Source: Vitellaria paradoxa
Taxonomy: Eukaryota > Streptophyta > Magnoliopsida > Ericales > Sapotaceae
Reading direction: 5' to 3'
Assembly (NCBI GenBank): GCA_019916065.1
Contig: CM034244.1
Span: forward strand, 36,460,877 to 36,524,876
Length of the DNA: 64,000 bases
This document shows positions 22,247 to 36,339 of this stretch, in pieces. The position numbers and the translations under genes are program-made. How positions within the stretch are numbered: the first letter of the stretch is position 1; each line of letters starts with the position of its first letter. Below the pieces are notes generated by a model. It was not told the origin of the DNA and did not search any database. It saw only the letters and a list, made by a program, of their open reading frames with translations.

Positions 22247-24494
22247 GTTCGTACACCTCTAAACTATCTCTCCCTTTCTCTCTCTACAGCTAGCTCTCGG
22301 TTGAAAGAGTCTAGAGATGGGGAGGAGGGGGGGTTCTGCTTTTGGCTGGAAATATCAGCCTTTCTCTGATTGGAAGCAGGTCTCCGGAAATTAGGAGGGT
22401 GCTTCCCTCGGGCAATGGACTTGCTTTAGCTGTTCAAATTTTGGTCGAGCCCAGCCCCCGTCGGGTCGGACCGCGTCGATCCGACTCGTACCATTTGATT
22501 TGGTTTATTTTTTATATTTTTATTTTGAGAAAAATTAATTATAACTATAACTGAAAAATTTTTAAATTGATTATGAAGAGCAAAATTAAGAGTCTGCAAG
22601 AATATGAGGTAATAGAGTAGATAATTAAATAAATTACTTTAAGTCTTATATATTCCAACTAGATCAGTGTCCATAATCATCATGACTATCAGGCCACAAT
22701 TGTTTTATATCATTTTGGTTATTTTTCTTTTAATAAACAAAGTTGATTTATAAGTATTTTCTATCATTTAAGTTACTTATGGCTCATTTAGTTTATTTTT
22801 TTATTTTTTATTTTCTATTTTAAACTCATTTTTCATTTTACGCTTTTGAAAATAAAGAAAAAAAACTTAAAATGTATTTGGTCACTTGTTTTTCAAAATT
22901 AGTTTTAAAAAACAGAAAATAAGTTTACACATAAAACGAAAAATGACAAAAAGTCGTTTTGAGCGTTTTTAATTCAAAATAAGAAAAATTTCAAACTCAT
23001 GAAAATAGTATATTTTTTGTTTCTTTATTTTGATATTTTTAAAACATAAAATAAAAACAAAAAACAGAAAAAAAAAATAAATCAAATGCCACCTTATCTT
23101 TTAGCATATTTTATATTTTGTTAAAAGAAATGCACTAGGGGCAAACATAGGCTGGTGTTCGGAAATTTCAATTTTGGACACCTCTATTTTTTTCAGGCAT
23201 AGGAAAATTTTGAGCCATCTTAGTTCTAATTAACTAAACAAGTCGGGTTTCGAATTATGAAAGTTGGCTTGGACCTGACCCAACCGACTTAAATTAATTA
23301 AAAATATATTTATTAACATTTTATGTATTTACACACTATTTTATTTATAAATTATATCAAAACATTTAGTTTAGTACTAAACTATTTGATTTCATAATTT
23401 TAAGATTATTTTTTACCTAAAAATTTATTTAAAAATAAATAAATTTAAGTGGATAAGCTTGAAATTCAGAACTTAAAGGTAATTATTTTTAAGACTGACC
23501 CAACCCACCAACTAATAAAATATTAATAAACTCAGCTAGAGCCTAACGATCCCATATCTACACCTAGTTATACTAATCCTTAATAATCATGCGTAAACAT
23601 TGCGATGCCAACGTCATCTTGAGTTAAATTGCAATGAGTCTTTCATTAGTCATCTTTCACTGAGCTCCATTAATCTTGCACTTGTCATTTACTGGTCATG
23701 ATCTGCCAACCAGCGTCATCCCTCTCCAGTGTCACACCAGTAATGCAACAAAGGGCGTCCTTCCACACAAATGGCAAATGCAATTTTAGAGTTTGTCCAC
23801 TGGGTCTTCAAATCCAAACACAAGTATAAAACTCATCGTTGGAAGAGGCAAAATTGAGAAAGTAGCGCTGGTGCTCTTAAAACTAGCAAATGAAAAAACT
23901 AGTCGAGTTCGGTAACTAAGTACTTTCTCGACCCCGAAGCATTAATTAATTATTTTGCTTTTAAAACAAGAACACCAACAAAATATAATCAGATTAACTA
24001 TTAATCAAAATATTAAAAAAATATTGAAAATGAAGCAACAAACAAAATATCAACCAAAATAAAAAAAACCAACATAAAAATTGAATTCCCCACTTTACCC
24101 CCGTTGCCATTCCTGCCCACAAGATGATCCTGCTATCCAGAACCAGTCAATGCAGATATTGATGCAAAGCCATTCAAAAGTTAAATCTTAATTCACGGTA
24201 CATAAATTATTTTGCTTGAACAAATTTCCTCGAAAAGATCTCAAACAATTACCGCTCCCAACTAATTTTAAGGAAACAAAAAAAAAAGGAGACCCTATTT
24301 CTGTCACACCCCCAAAAAATTATCTAACTCAGTTCACGTGTAATAATATAATTCTCAGTGGCTGTAAAAATTTCTAGAACAATGGTTTGACTGGGGTGGG
24401 GGGAGTGATGTTTTCTGCATTCAGCAAGAAATACAACACAAAATCAAAAGCATTATTCTGATAGTTGAGTTACTCCAGTTGAGATTTCAGCACA
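22247..24494. other. Spacer between the tandem DTC-family genes
   Basis: The first ~120 bp beside 22247 is CT/GA-rich and would be the leader of the DTC-like paralog. Then comes AT-rich DNA with MITE copy B (22781-23093) and scattered hAT-like words (gacccaaccgac, cccatatctacaccta at 23550-23570). No gene was seen. The right end should include the DTC 3' UTR. Confidence 0.65.
22781..23093. mobile_element. Tourist-like MITE, copy B
   Basis: Terminal inverted repeats ggctcatttagtttatt and (right end, inverted) ggtggcatttgatttatt, about 313 bp, same family as copies at 1-265, 35109-35406 and 59884-60199. ttat flanks both sides. Confidence 0.7.
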
Positions 24495-27400
24495 CTACAA
24501 CCCAACAGATTTCTCAACCTTCTGGATTTGGTTCAGGAATATCCATGTCAACTGCAAAAGCACAACAAACAATTTAAGACCAGTCAGTTCTGGTGTCCCA
24601 GTCCCTAGGTTGGGTGGAATTACAGCAACAAAGAGAGAGAGAGAGATCACCATGACATGAGGGGCTATCCTAACACAGTATACCGGAAATCCTGTGTAGA
24701 ATTTAAAAGGCCCTCCAGATTTCAGGGTTTTCATGGCACAATCTAAAGAACCTGTGTAAGGTAATTTCCCTTCAGCATCAGGTTGCATCTTCTGAATTTG
24801 GGTTTTCACATAATCGAAGGGTAAGCTGCAGGCTGATGCAAAGAATCCTGAAACCGTACTGGCCCCTGAATAAAAACAACAAAGATGTTAACTATCAAAT
24901 CAAACGTTAAAAATAATATTTGCAGGAGAATCAACGTCATATTACACTTTTCAACATCTTTCATTTCATTTGATTCGTTAAATAGCATGATAGATAGTAA
25001 TCCACAATATATCCACACTTCCAAATTTGTTTAGATAATGGGTAACTGAAACAAAGATTGTATTCCACACTAATATGTATCCCAATTTGATAGAACAAGT
25101 TGTTACTCCAAGATGTACAAGTTTTATCCAACATTCCCATTAACAAAACAGTGAAACAAGAAAAAGGAGGTGATAAAAAATCCAGCACAAAGAAACTCTA
25201 AATCACGAAACCTTGAAGGACTGACTGCAGAAGACGTCATCTCAAGGGAGCCATCCATGGGAAAAGAAATACTCTACTGGTCTAAGAAGCCGACACTTTA
25301 ACAGTTCAACCTAAAGCCAATTGGTGAGTCTAGTGTTCATCTTACTGTTCTAGAAAATTCCAGGTTCCAACCCAGACCTTTAACATGAAACACTGAATCA
25401 TTGCACTAAATAGGATTGACTGCCAATATCGTCTCACCGTGTCTGTTAAAAAGAGGGAGAAGGTGGGGGGAGACAGATAAAGAAAGAGGGAGAGCTTATT
25501 TATCTTTAGATGAGTCATTGGCAAGCAATCTTTACAGTTTTTAAGAGCCAAAACCAAACACATCCAAAAAATGTAGTCTGACAACCCAAATAGTAAGATT
25601 ATAGTCAAATGAACACAAGACCTCATATTTTTTTTCCTTTTAACACGCAAATTCACAAAAGAAGACAACCTGCAAAGAAAAGGAATATCAATATATGAAC
25701 GAAAAAACGAAATGATGATATGGAAAGAAGAAATGGTGATACTATCAAAATAATCTAGTTCCTTACTGTCTACTTTTGTTGATTTGGAGAAGGGAATATC
25801 AGAATTTTTCAAGATATCGAATATGCTTCATTTAGAATGAAGAGTTTATTTTTGGCTACTTCGTATTGTTGTGGGGAAGAGGGGGGAGGAGGTAGGGTGG
25901 GGAAAGGGTTTGATCTGGGGAGAAAGGAAAATGAGAATTTTTCAAGATGTTGAATGTCTTTCATTTTACTTTTGGCTACTTTGTATAGTTGTGGGGGAGA
26001 GAGGGGAGGGATTGGGGTGGGGAAGGGGGATTTAGATAGTTTTATATCCTTTGCTAAGAATATGATTGTTTATATTCTTGGGTGGTTTTGAGGCCTTTTG
26101 TACCTGGGCAGCATCCCTTTGATGCTTCCTTTAATACATTTATGTAGCCGTCATAAAAAAATAATAATAAAAAAATTTAAAAAAAATCAAAGAACAGGAA
26201 ATAAAAAGTCATCATATCCATAATTTGCCTCCATTTAGATAGTTTCTCATCTTTTGCTAAGAATATGATTGTTTATATTCGTGGTGGTTTTGAGGCCTTT
26301 TGTACATAGGCTGCCCTTTGATGCTTATTTTAATACATTTATTTACTCGTCATAAAAAATTAATAATTATAAAAAAAATTAAAAAAATCTAAGAACAGAA
26401 AATAAAGTCATATTCTTTTATGACTGTTTCACCATGACACCTGTGCCCCCCAAATGTTCAATATTTCCTATTCTAAAAAACATTGAAAAAATAATAATAG
26501 TAATAAAACATGTTCAGACAAGTGTCAAAAGGGTGTCAAGAGAGCATCCAAACATATATTCAGCACCTTTGCACAAGGTCTCCATGCATCTCATAGGCAG
26601 TGAAGTGACTATCCCTTGGCGTAGGTACAATTATAATTTTGTTTTTAGTAAAGGACTTTCCAATATCCTGAAACTCAGTTATTATTACTGGGAAGAAGAA
26701 CACGAACTGAAAGTTGAGCTTTTATGTGAATGTGTGTGTGGTGGAAGTGTTACATCTATTTTAAAATTGATTAAAAGAACTCAATGTTTTTGTCAAGATT
26801 GATGCGTAAGTAACTGGGAAAACTTTGGGTGGTATATGCAACTTGACAAAGTCTCTTACCTATCACTGTAGCTGCCTCGCCAAAACCAAGAGAATCCTTG
26901 AAGAACTCCACACTTTGGTCATATGAGGCAAGCATTCCCATATTCAGTGCCATTGCTCTCACTACAGTAGGCCCTGCACCTTTCCAAAGGGACAAAACTC
27001 CTTCGTCTGCAACAATTCGATAGAGGGCATTGAAGACATTCGTGTAGTTCCGACGCTGTGCAGCAGGCAGCGTAGCATCTGCCTGCATACGAATGAGTGC
27101 TAAATCTGCTGGACTACCAACACATGCACCAATTGCTCCAGCAGTTAGCCCACACAAAGCCTTCTGATATAAAGGTAAGGGCTTCCCATCATTGGCCTCA
27201 ACTGCCTTGTTTGTCAAAATCCTGAAACCAAAGGGAACAAACAAGTTCCAAACTTGTATTAAAGAATTTTCAGTTTTCAACTCCAAAGCAAAGTCACGGG
27301 TTATACCGCATACACATCACAGCAATAGGAAAGAGTTAAAGGTGACTAATCATCCACAAGTAACTGGGTATTCATATAAAACCCAAATGCTCATACAAAG

Positions 27401-30400
27401 CCATATTGAGAAGGAAATGAACATAATTTATAATTCCTGGGTTTACCTTGGTGACCACAGAAAAAGCATTTAGTGCCGTTATTTTCCATAGCATTCAGAA
27501 TATTCTAAAATTTTCCTACATTGATTAGTATTGCCATATAAAAGCTTATTCATAAAGCTGAGTTCAGATTTCCAAATCACATCCAAAAATACATAACCAT
27601 CACCAATATACAAGTTCAGAATTCAGAACCCCATGCTATAGGTTGCCTCTTTATGGAGCACAAATACAATTACGAGGCAAGTTACCAAGTTACAGGAACC
27701 CCTGCCCTTACAACAAATGGGTACCGCATATTCTTTCAAGAAACTCAGATACCATCTCTTGGATATGAAATTCTAATTATCAAATGAAATAAAAGCAGTG
27801 TTCACAAGCAAGGTTCATGGAGTCAGCAATTAAAAAGCACCGATATCAATACGGGATACTGAAACAAGATTACATGTCACGACATGGACAACAGTAGGAA
27901 CATATCAAAGAATAAATATATTTATATCTACATATAAAAACACAACTATTTATCAATTTTATATTTACATTCATTTACCTTTTACTTATATATATTTTAA
28001 AAAATTCTATTCATAAACAAATTGAAATGTTGGGTCTAGAAAATATTTAAAATTAAGAAATAAAAATTAAAGAGAATGGAATAACAGTTATAATTTCGTG
28101 TTGTTTTTGACTTGTCATTTAATTCCAAGTTTTTTCTTCAAATTAACAATGTGCTTTATATGTTATGTAATGAAAATGTGTCTTTCAAGTATATGAAGAG
28201 TCTTGAGTTAAAAAATAAAAATAATAGGCTCATTCCTGATGCATGTCAGGAATGTCCGACAAATGATGATGTCTGACATGGATATATGGGTACAAAGCCT
28301 TCTTAGAAGTGCTTCATAAGACCCCCCGGGGGGGGGGGGGCAATATTTCACACATCCTGAAAATTCAATTACATAGCATCGTGTTGAATAAGTACCATCA
28401 TGCAGTTATAATTATTATATATATATTTTTTTCATATATCTGCAGGAGCCCCATGCCAGAATGTCTTTAAAATTGCCTAATCAACATATAATCATATCTC
28501 CATCATAATAATCTTGAGCCTTATAAGCTTTTAAGCAAAATCACCTTAATCAATATTAATTACATTGGCAAATATTTGAGCCAATGATAGCTCTTCCACC
28601 TTATTATTGAGTAGGTATTCTCCACTGCACAATTCCTTTAAGGGGCTAAGATAACATGTCCTTTTACTCTATATCTCTCTTTGAAATAAAGTTGTGCTTC
28701 CCATAAGAAAAATAGTTCCAAATCCCAACAAGCATAAATAAAATTAAGGTACTACTGTCAATCAATGGGAAGGGATGTGCAACAAGAGACTGATGGTGAA
28801 CATTATAGCAGTAGGCTCTAAATTAATACTTCACTTGTATATGATTACTATTGATGCCAGATTTTCCAGTTTCTTTTGTGTTCAAAGGAACGTATGATTG
28901 TACACCACTATTTAACATGTTTGGCTCTGTTATAACCCAGAATTGGTTATTTATTTAATTTTGATTATTTATTTTATTTACATGTTATATTTTTGTATTA
29001 GGGAATTAGCTAGCTGTATTTAAGCAATAAATTTTAAATTATTAATTTATTTATTTTTGAGTAAATATGGACCATTGGATGTTTTGAAGAGATTTTATTA
29101 TTGAGATGTGACTGGAGGTCCACCATAATTTAAGTGGACATGATGGAACGCGATTAAAGAAGTTATATACACACACATATATATAGGGTTGTGTTAATTA
29201 GGGTTTTATGATATTGTTCATTAAAAGAGAGAGAGGTGAGGGGAGAGAGAGGGAGAGAGGGGGGAGAGAGAGAGGGGGGTTGCGGCAGTCAAGGACTATG
29301 CGACCAGGTTAGCATTAATTATTTTTATTGAATTTCATGGGTGGATGAGATCAACAGTTTAAATAATTAAGGTGATTGATTGAAAAGCTTTAAGTGGATG
29401 TGTGTATGTATATATATAGGCATAAATATCAAATGCAATTTACGGATGGGTTCTTGAAAGAAAAAAAGTAATTTGTGATTAACTTTGGAAAAAAAAAAAA
29501 AAACATTACTGTGAGTACGTATATACACGGGAGTGTGTATATATATATTAAGGCAAACTCATATGTTAGCTAAAAAAAAAAAAATACTAATTTTTGATTG
29601 ATTTTGAAAGTAATTTGTGATTAACTTTGGAAAAAACAAAAAAAAAATTACTGTGAGTATGTATACATACTGGAGTGTGTGTATATATATTAAGGCAAAT
29701 TCGTATGTTAGTTTAAAAAAAAAAAAACTAATTTTTGATTATTTTGAAAGTAACGTCACTGTGACTATATATAAGTATATATATGTATATGGTAAATTGG
29801 TTTGTTGGGTTAAAAAAAAAAAAAAAAAGAGTGAAGGACACTTAGATTGGCATTGCTCTTGCTGCCAGTGGCTTTTATGGTTTAATAATCACTCCTAAGG
29901 TTTGGTGATTATTAAATGAGAATTATTTTATAAGTTAATTATTAGTATTAATTAATTTGATGGAGAGAATTACAATTAACATTTCTATTAATTTTAAACT
30001 CAAGATAGATCTTTAAATAATAAATATTTGTATGCGTGTATTTAGGACAGTGATAGAAATTTCTGACGTATTGGCATATTTGTGTTTTTGGACTTCACGT
30101 GAGTGGTTTGTCTCACTAGTATCAAAATTTGTAAACTGATCCATGCATAAATGCTTTAAAGGTCGGATTTTGTAAACTAGTATTTGTGAAAATCTATTTA
30201 TTTTGGACAAGAAATTCTATGTTTTATGCTATTGAGCATAGCAAAAATTATCTGACCACTTGTGTTTAGTTTTGGAATTTAGGGATTGTAATGAACAATT
30301 ATTTTGTGGTTATTGGAATTACAATAAAAGTCCACAAGATAAGCTCCTTAAGTGGTGTGACTCTAGCAACTAAGGAACAGTTCCGTGAAAACCGCAGTGA

Positions 30401-33400
30401 CCCTAATTCTCAAAAATTATAGGAACATGTCCGTGAAAACCATGGTGATCTTAATCAAATCGACTTAGGGAAGAACCTTGAAGCTAGACTGAGTGAATCT
30501 AAGTGCAATGTTGGATCCAACTAAGCACTGCACGTGAGAAATTATATTGGCACATCCCCATATATCCACGGATTAATGTTTATCATTACTTTTGATGTGT
30601 TGATTTATGGATTCAAACATGCAGGTTTTTAAATTACTACAAATTATGCACGGAAATTATTTACTTGAAATTTTTCTTGGCTAAATTGTTTATTGAAAAT
30701 TTATTATTTTTAAATTGATATTATTATTTTTGGTTTGGCAATCCATTCACAGGGCTTTTAGCTCACCCCTCATTTTTAACATTTCTCAGGTAAGATGAGT
30801 CTATGACCTCCTATAGGAATATTTAATTGTTTACCTTGAGTTTGAGAATTTAGGTATTACTGAGTTATATAAAGTTTGGGACTATTATTGTTGAGGACTG
30901 GTTGATTGATTTTATTTGGAGAATTATATTTGACACAATTATTTAGGATTTTATTTTATTACTACTATAAATGTTAGTAGTTTGGGTTTATGAAGGCTTA
31001 CGTGTGCCATGGGTCAGAGTACTGTGATTCACAGTCGGTCTCATCCTGAATTTGGAGTGTGACAAAAGTGGCATTGGAGCCTTAGATTGATAATATGTTA
31101 CAGAATTAGTTTTCATTAGTAGAGGTCCGATCCCTAGAGTTTGTACAAAAAAGAATGTGAGTTAGGTGTGTAAATAATTACAACTTGATTCTAATCTTGT
31201 GGACTCCTAGTGAGAGGTGCGCTTATATATATATATATATATATTTGCATATTGGAGTAATGTTATTCTGAAGATTAATATCCAATGCTTTCTTCACCCA
31301 ATAAAGGAAACAAATGATCCTACACCCACATTCCTGGAATCAAAAGAACTATTGCTTCCATACAAAACATCAACTAAAGGAGGGTGGGGGGAAAGGAAAA
31401 TTAATATCCAACAATAGTGATCATGTATTACAATGATGAATGGGGAAAAAAAACCAAAAAATAAATAAATAAATAAAGCCCCAAGACATAATAAACCCAA
31501 CTATTTAAACCCACTAGGGGCCTAGGGCAGCCTCAGACAAAAAAAGATGGGCCTTCTAAGTGTTTGTGTGATGTATATTATTTATGTTTGTGCATAAATT
31601 AATTCACCCTCCCAATTAATGCTATATATTTAACAAAGGAGAAATATAAAAGAAAAAATTTCAAATAAATAGTGAGCACATAATCAATCTTTGTAAGTAG
31701 TTGACATTGAGAAACACTCACCTAAATGACCCAAGTCGAGCAGTTGTGTACGTAGCCTGTCTAAGCAGCCCAGCAGTTAGCCCCTGCACAAAATAACCAT
31801 AAGTTAGACAAGTTAGTGTGTAAAAGTGAAATCCCATAAGTACCAAATTAGTACATCCTTGAAACTGCATGAAGAAGCCCAACAGATTTCACAATGAGCA
31901 ACCCAATCCCCCAAGGGAGCTGAAGAAATAACTGGGGGAAAATAAGACAAAGTCAAGCCCTTAAGTTCAATGGCAAATATCTTTTATTTGTTCTTTCAAC
32001 TATATTTTCAATTTTTTTTTTTTTTTTTTGGGTACCAACACTTCAACCCATCAGAATACTAGAAATTTAAAGTAACAATCTGACCACAACTAGAAATCAA
32101 ACTGCCGCCAGAAAGGTCAACTTAGAAATACTAGACTTTTACAAACAAATGAACCTTTTCAGTTTTAGTGAGTAATTTTATAGGCCTTGAATTTGAAGAA
32201 ATGATAAAACAAAACATATATAACTCCCAGCATGAACACTAGCATTTTGTGTACCTAAACCACAATTTATCTTCATTAAAAGAAAAAAAAAAAAAAACAC
32301 GGGGAAATAGATTTTTACCGATACTGACTAACATGTCTCTTCATCCATTTAAAAACAGAACGCTTTTGATGTCTTTTTCAATTTGCATTGAGCCATTTTG
32401 ACTTCCAATGTCATTCCAAATAATAATTTAACGCTCATTTAGGAGCCACTAACATAGATAGGAGACCAAACCATATTTTTCTGTGTCACAAACATAAATA
32501 GGAGACCACACCATATTTCTCTGCTTTGAATCTTTGATACCTTTTATTTTCCTTGCAATAAAAAAATTTTGACTTTTAAAGATTACTTAGCAATATGGCC
32601 AATTTGTTGATGGGGATTAATTCAAGCCCTCATACTTATCTTTTTTGTATACTTTGGCCTTTACTTAAAGCGAGTAAATATATTCATCTATTAGTCGCAA
32701 TAATATGCACGTTTTTTAAAGGAGAGTCAACTTAGCAAAGCAACGTATTAAAAAAAGAGAGAGAGAGAGAAAAGACAGTTGCTAGAAACAGACATTGTAA
32801 AAGGCACCAAATCCCTCATTCTTCAGCATGTTCTTTGTCACTTCAGCTGCTGAACCCTGACCCAACTGAATTCTCACCTGTAATTGCAAAAGAACCCACA
32901 ACTTAGAATCAAATGGGTCAAAACTTAAGTCTCACTGAACAATTATATCCAGAAACAAATTCCATATTTAACATTGGACTAGCCATTTCAATAATAAGAT
33001 ACAAACCAAATTAATAAGAAATATCATCTTCCCACTAAAACTTTTACAAACATGTGCGCAATGATTCTTCCAAAACAAAAACCATACATACAGAAAAGCA
33101 CTAAAGATTCGACAAAGACCCATTTGGTCTAAAATCTGAAATCATTCAAAAACATCACCGAAACCAACATAGTCAATGAATTATAACTGAAAATCGTCCA
33201 ATATTACAACCAAGAAACACAAATATAAGATGAAACAAAATTCCATTTGGATCCAAGATCTGAAACCCTTTCAAAAGAGCAGAAAGATACACGATTTCAA
33301 CAGATACAACTTTCCAAATCGATCACATTAATAAGTAAGTAAGCGATCCGTATGAACAAACGCATATACAGTGGGAAGCACCTTGATCATGTCGATTGGT

Positions 33401-33495
33401 TGGATGACACAGGTAGCAAGCATGCCAGAGGAGCCGCCATTGACGAACGGTTTCACGATGGGCCATACACCAGCGGATTTAGGCTTCTCTCCCAT
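24495..33495 (-). CDS. DTC: Mitochondrial dicarboxylate/tricarboxylate carrier (6 exons)
   Basis: Minus-strand exons: 33495-33382, 32877-32794, 31783-31722, 27221-26860, 24865-24651, 24551-24495. All are GT-AG and join into a continuous 297-residue protein, the usual length of plant DTC. It has the three-fold mitochondrial carrier repeat with signatures PIDMIK (33-38), PADLALIR (124-131) and PFDYVK (223-228), and typical DTC blocks such as PFVNGGSSGMLA and RQATYTTARLGSF. DTC is an inner-membrane antiporter that exchanges 2-oxoglutarate, malate and related dicarboxylates for citrate and other tricarboxylates, linking the TCA cycle to nitrogen assimilation and redox export. Exon 2 ends FYN where many DTCs have FYK. 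The 4.5-kb third intron contains a Gypsy LTR remnant and the fourth contains LINE-tail repeats. A diverged paralog follows downstream on the same strand. Confidence 0.95.
25801..26030. repeat. ~125-bp imperfect tandem duplication, G-rich
   Basis: Two copies of a block with aatttttcaagat, ttttggctact and a gtggggaagagggg-type G-rich segment, with centres near 25855 and 25975, in DTC intron 4. Confidence 0.7.
26031..26420 (+). repeat. 203-bp tandem duplication of a LINE-like 3' tail
   Basis: Units start at 26031 and 26234 with tttagatagttt. Both contain ggttttgaggccttttgtac, ttgatgct, taatacattta and end in a cgtcataaaaaa A-rich tail. The GGCCTTTTGTAC...AATACATTTAT...poly(A) order resembles plant L1 LINE 3' ends. 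It lies in DTC intron 4. Confidence 0.6.
28928..31081 (+). mobile_element. LTR (about 2.1 kb) plus primer-binding site of a Gypsy-type retrotransposon
   Basis: The candidate LTR runs from TGTTATAACCC (28928) to GTGTGACA (31064). It is followed after 4 bp by tggcattggagcc (31069-31081), a two-mismatch version of the initiator-Met tRNA primer-binding site tggtatcagagcc. No gag-pol and no second LTR are visible, so it is a fragment. It sits in DTC intron 3 and is antisense to the gene. Family assignment to Gypsy is by general resemblance. Confidence 0.6.
29468..29840 (+). repeat. ~140-bp tandem repeat inside the LTR
   Basis: Three units start near 29468, 29609 and 29749. They share agtaatttgtgattaacttt or a variant, a poly-A run, actgtga.ta.gtata and a tatatattaaggcaaa...tatgtta block. 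The third copy is shorter. Confidence 0.8.
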
Positions 33496-35108
33496 CTCTG
33501 TCTACTGAATGAATTGTCCAAACTTGAAGAAACAGAGAGAGAAAGAGCGGAAAATCCCTGTAAACAGAGGATATGAAGGGTAGGGTTGCGGAGGCACTAC
33601 TGCGCTACGAGTTGAGACGAAGCGATATACGTATAAAATATTATTTTTATACATACCAAAATATAGCAAAGCATCACTATATTTTTGTGGTCCTGGATTT
33701 TCAGGAAATAACGGAACCAGGACTTTCAAGCTAATTGACCATCCAACCCCTAAATAATAATAATAATAATAATAATAACTACCCAAAAAAAAACCCTAAA
33801 AAAAAAGTCATAATTCTTGTTGGTTTTTCCGATAATCATACGAAAACCAATTATCTTTTACATATTTTTTTTTTTTTTGCCAGCATTTAACACTCATTGT
33901 TGTGCGAGGATAAAATATATATATTCGGACATTGTCACCGCGTTAATAAAATTAGCCTGCAAAATAACAGAATCATCAAATCAAATTATTAGAGAGGGTT
34001 CTCGACTAAAGACTCTCAAATGATAAAATTAACGCAATCTTGAGGAAATAATTATTGGTTAGAATGTAAGATTTCATTTGACAATAGTAAGTGCACTTTA
34101 TCTAGTGCACCGTGTGAATTATTTATATATTTATATAACGAATAAATTAATGGAGAAATAATTAAAAAATAATATTATTTTATTCCTTAGTCTATATATG
34201 TGTATATTTACGTTTATTTTACATTTAATACCTCTCTCTCAGTAATTAATGTGCGTGGTAAATTTTATAATGATGGGTGTGATGTGACATTCATAGATGT
34301 CCAAATATCACTCACTTGTTAGGCAAGAGACTAACTGAATTAATCATATTTAATAAATGAATTGAATTTATTACAATATTGTATTTATGGTCGCATCTAA
34401 GTTAACATTTATATCTTTTTACGTAGAGCCTGATTGATAGGATCGAGAATGAAATATGATCGGAGCCTAGCTCTTACTTGCACGACGCGTCTATGCTCAA
34501 GAATGAAAGATCAGTTAATTAGTACAAAATTAACTCATTAATGTTTCAACCAACACTTTTTACACCTAACTTAAATTGGAGGTAGAGAGAAGTTTGTGAA
34601 AGGTTTTCATCTACTCGAAAATGATGTCACGTGTCCCGTATATATATATATTTTTTATCAATAGTTGTCTAGTGATATATTTTCAATATATTGTTTATTA
34701 TTTTAGTAAAAATACATTGGGACACCCTCAAACGAAAACGCATATACTGATGGCATTGGAGAGCCTTTGGTGGCATGGTGGTCATTTTGCTTCTTGTGAT
34801 TTTCTCTTTTTTTTTCTCTCTCTCTCTCTCTCTCTCACAAATATTGAAAAGTGCCTGGATGGTTGTTGTTCTTTGACTTGAAGAAACCTCAATGTGTTGC
34901 ATATTTGACCTACTGTTACGCAAGCTACATTAATGTTTGTTGGTACTTTAATTATGTAACAAACGAGGACATATTAATAAATTCAATTACCTTGCGATTC
35001 AACATTCAAAGTTTTTTTTTCTTTTTTTTTTTTTTTAACTCCCACACATGTTTAAATCGGGCTATTCGTTCTGGTGCCGGTCAGATTTTGTTTTTAATAA
35101 ATAGTTAA

Positions 35109-35406
35109 GGTCGCATTCGATTTATTTTTTTATTTTTTGTTTTTTATTTTTATTTTATGTTTTAAAAATCTAAATATAAAAAAGTAAAAAATGTTTTATT
35201 TTTATTATTTTAAAATTTTCCTAGTTTTGGACTAAAAACACTAACAATGATTTTTTGTTATTTTTTATTTTATGTGTAACAATTGGCCAAATGCGTTTTG
35301 AACTTTTTCTTTATTTTTAAAAGTATAAAATGAAAAATGAGTTCAAAACTGAAAATAAAAAACAAAAACAGAAAATAAAAAATAAAAGAATAAACCAAAT
35401 GAGTCC
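35109..35406. mobile_element. Tourist-like MITE, copy C, with TAA duplication
   Basis: A 298-bp element with ends ggtcgcattcgatttatt and (right, inverted) ggactcatttggtttatt, flanked by TAA at 35106-35108 and 35407-35409. A 3-bp TWA target duplication is diagnostic of PIF/Harbinger MITEs. Same family as copies A, B and D. Confidence 0.75.
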
Positions 35407-35969
35407 TAAATAATTAATTAAATAAAAATATATTTCATTGAATTGATAAATATAGGCTGCGTTTGGCGTGCAAAATTTTACTGAAAATCTCTGAAAATCT
35501 CTATAAATCTCTGTTAATTTTATATCACATCAACTTTTTTCCCTCACTGCACGTATTACGAACTCTCTCCAAACCACAATTTATCTCATTTTTTCTTACT
35601 CCAAACAAACCCATAATGTGACTATACGTCTTCTATCTTAGCAAAATAAAAAACACAAAATCATATTGTTTATTCAAGTTTAGTTAAACACTGATGCAGC
35701 ACTTTATTTGAAAATGAAATTCGAATAAATATAGCATTGCGTCTTATTTAACCTTAAATTAATTGAGTTATTTTATTATTTTTAGGAGCTAATTTTATTT
35801 CAATATAACACTTTATTTGATTCTAGAACATAGGATGTCTTTGATTGATTTTATTTTTGTAGAATTTTAGATTAGTTCGAAGTTCTTTTTTTTTTTTCAT
35901 AAAATATAAGATTCTATTACTATAAATATAAAATTAAAATTCTATTTTACGCACGAATTGAAGTATTTA

Positions 35970-36126
35970 GGTCTCGTTTGAGGGTATCAAAATCTATCAA
36001 AATTTATCAATTTTAACTAATTTTTTTATACTTATTCCAATTAATTTTTTTTACGTATTATTTTTATATCACGTCTTTTACTTTTATTGTACCTTTTAAC
36101 TAATTTTTTGTTAACCAAACATACCC
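35970..36126. mobile_element. Small Tourist-like MITE (157 bp)
   Basis: Ends ggtctcgtttgagggtat and (right, inverted) gggtatgtttggttaac, flanked by tta (35967-35969) and taa (36127-36129). Confidence 0.5.
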
Positions 36127-36339
36127 TAAATAAATAGAGTATTTTACACAAATTGGTGGAGCCCTCCTCTTATTTGTCAAACGGGCTTTAATGGCGGAAC
36201 GAAATCCCTGAAATGTAATATAATATAATTATAAATATAGAGCATGGGCTAGTTTTGTGAAATTATCGATTTACAACTTTAACCCCTCAGGTTGTTGAAA
36301 TAACAATGTCATTCCCTCTCGATATCATCGCCACTCGTT

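Noticed and set aside
24806..25812. Minus-strand open frames in DTC intron 4
   Set aside because: Outside the spliced exons, low complexity, no homology recognised.
28324..28341. C/G homopolymer ccccccgggggggggggggg
   Set aside because: Looks like a simple-sequence tract or sequencing/assembly artefact; no element attached.
33352..33576. Plus-strand 74-codon open frame
   Set aside because: Antisense of DTC exon 1.
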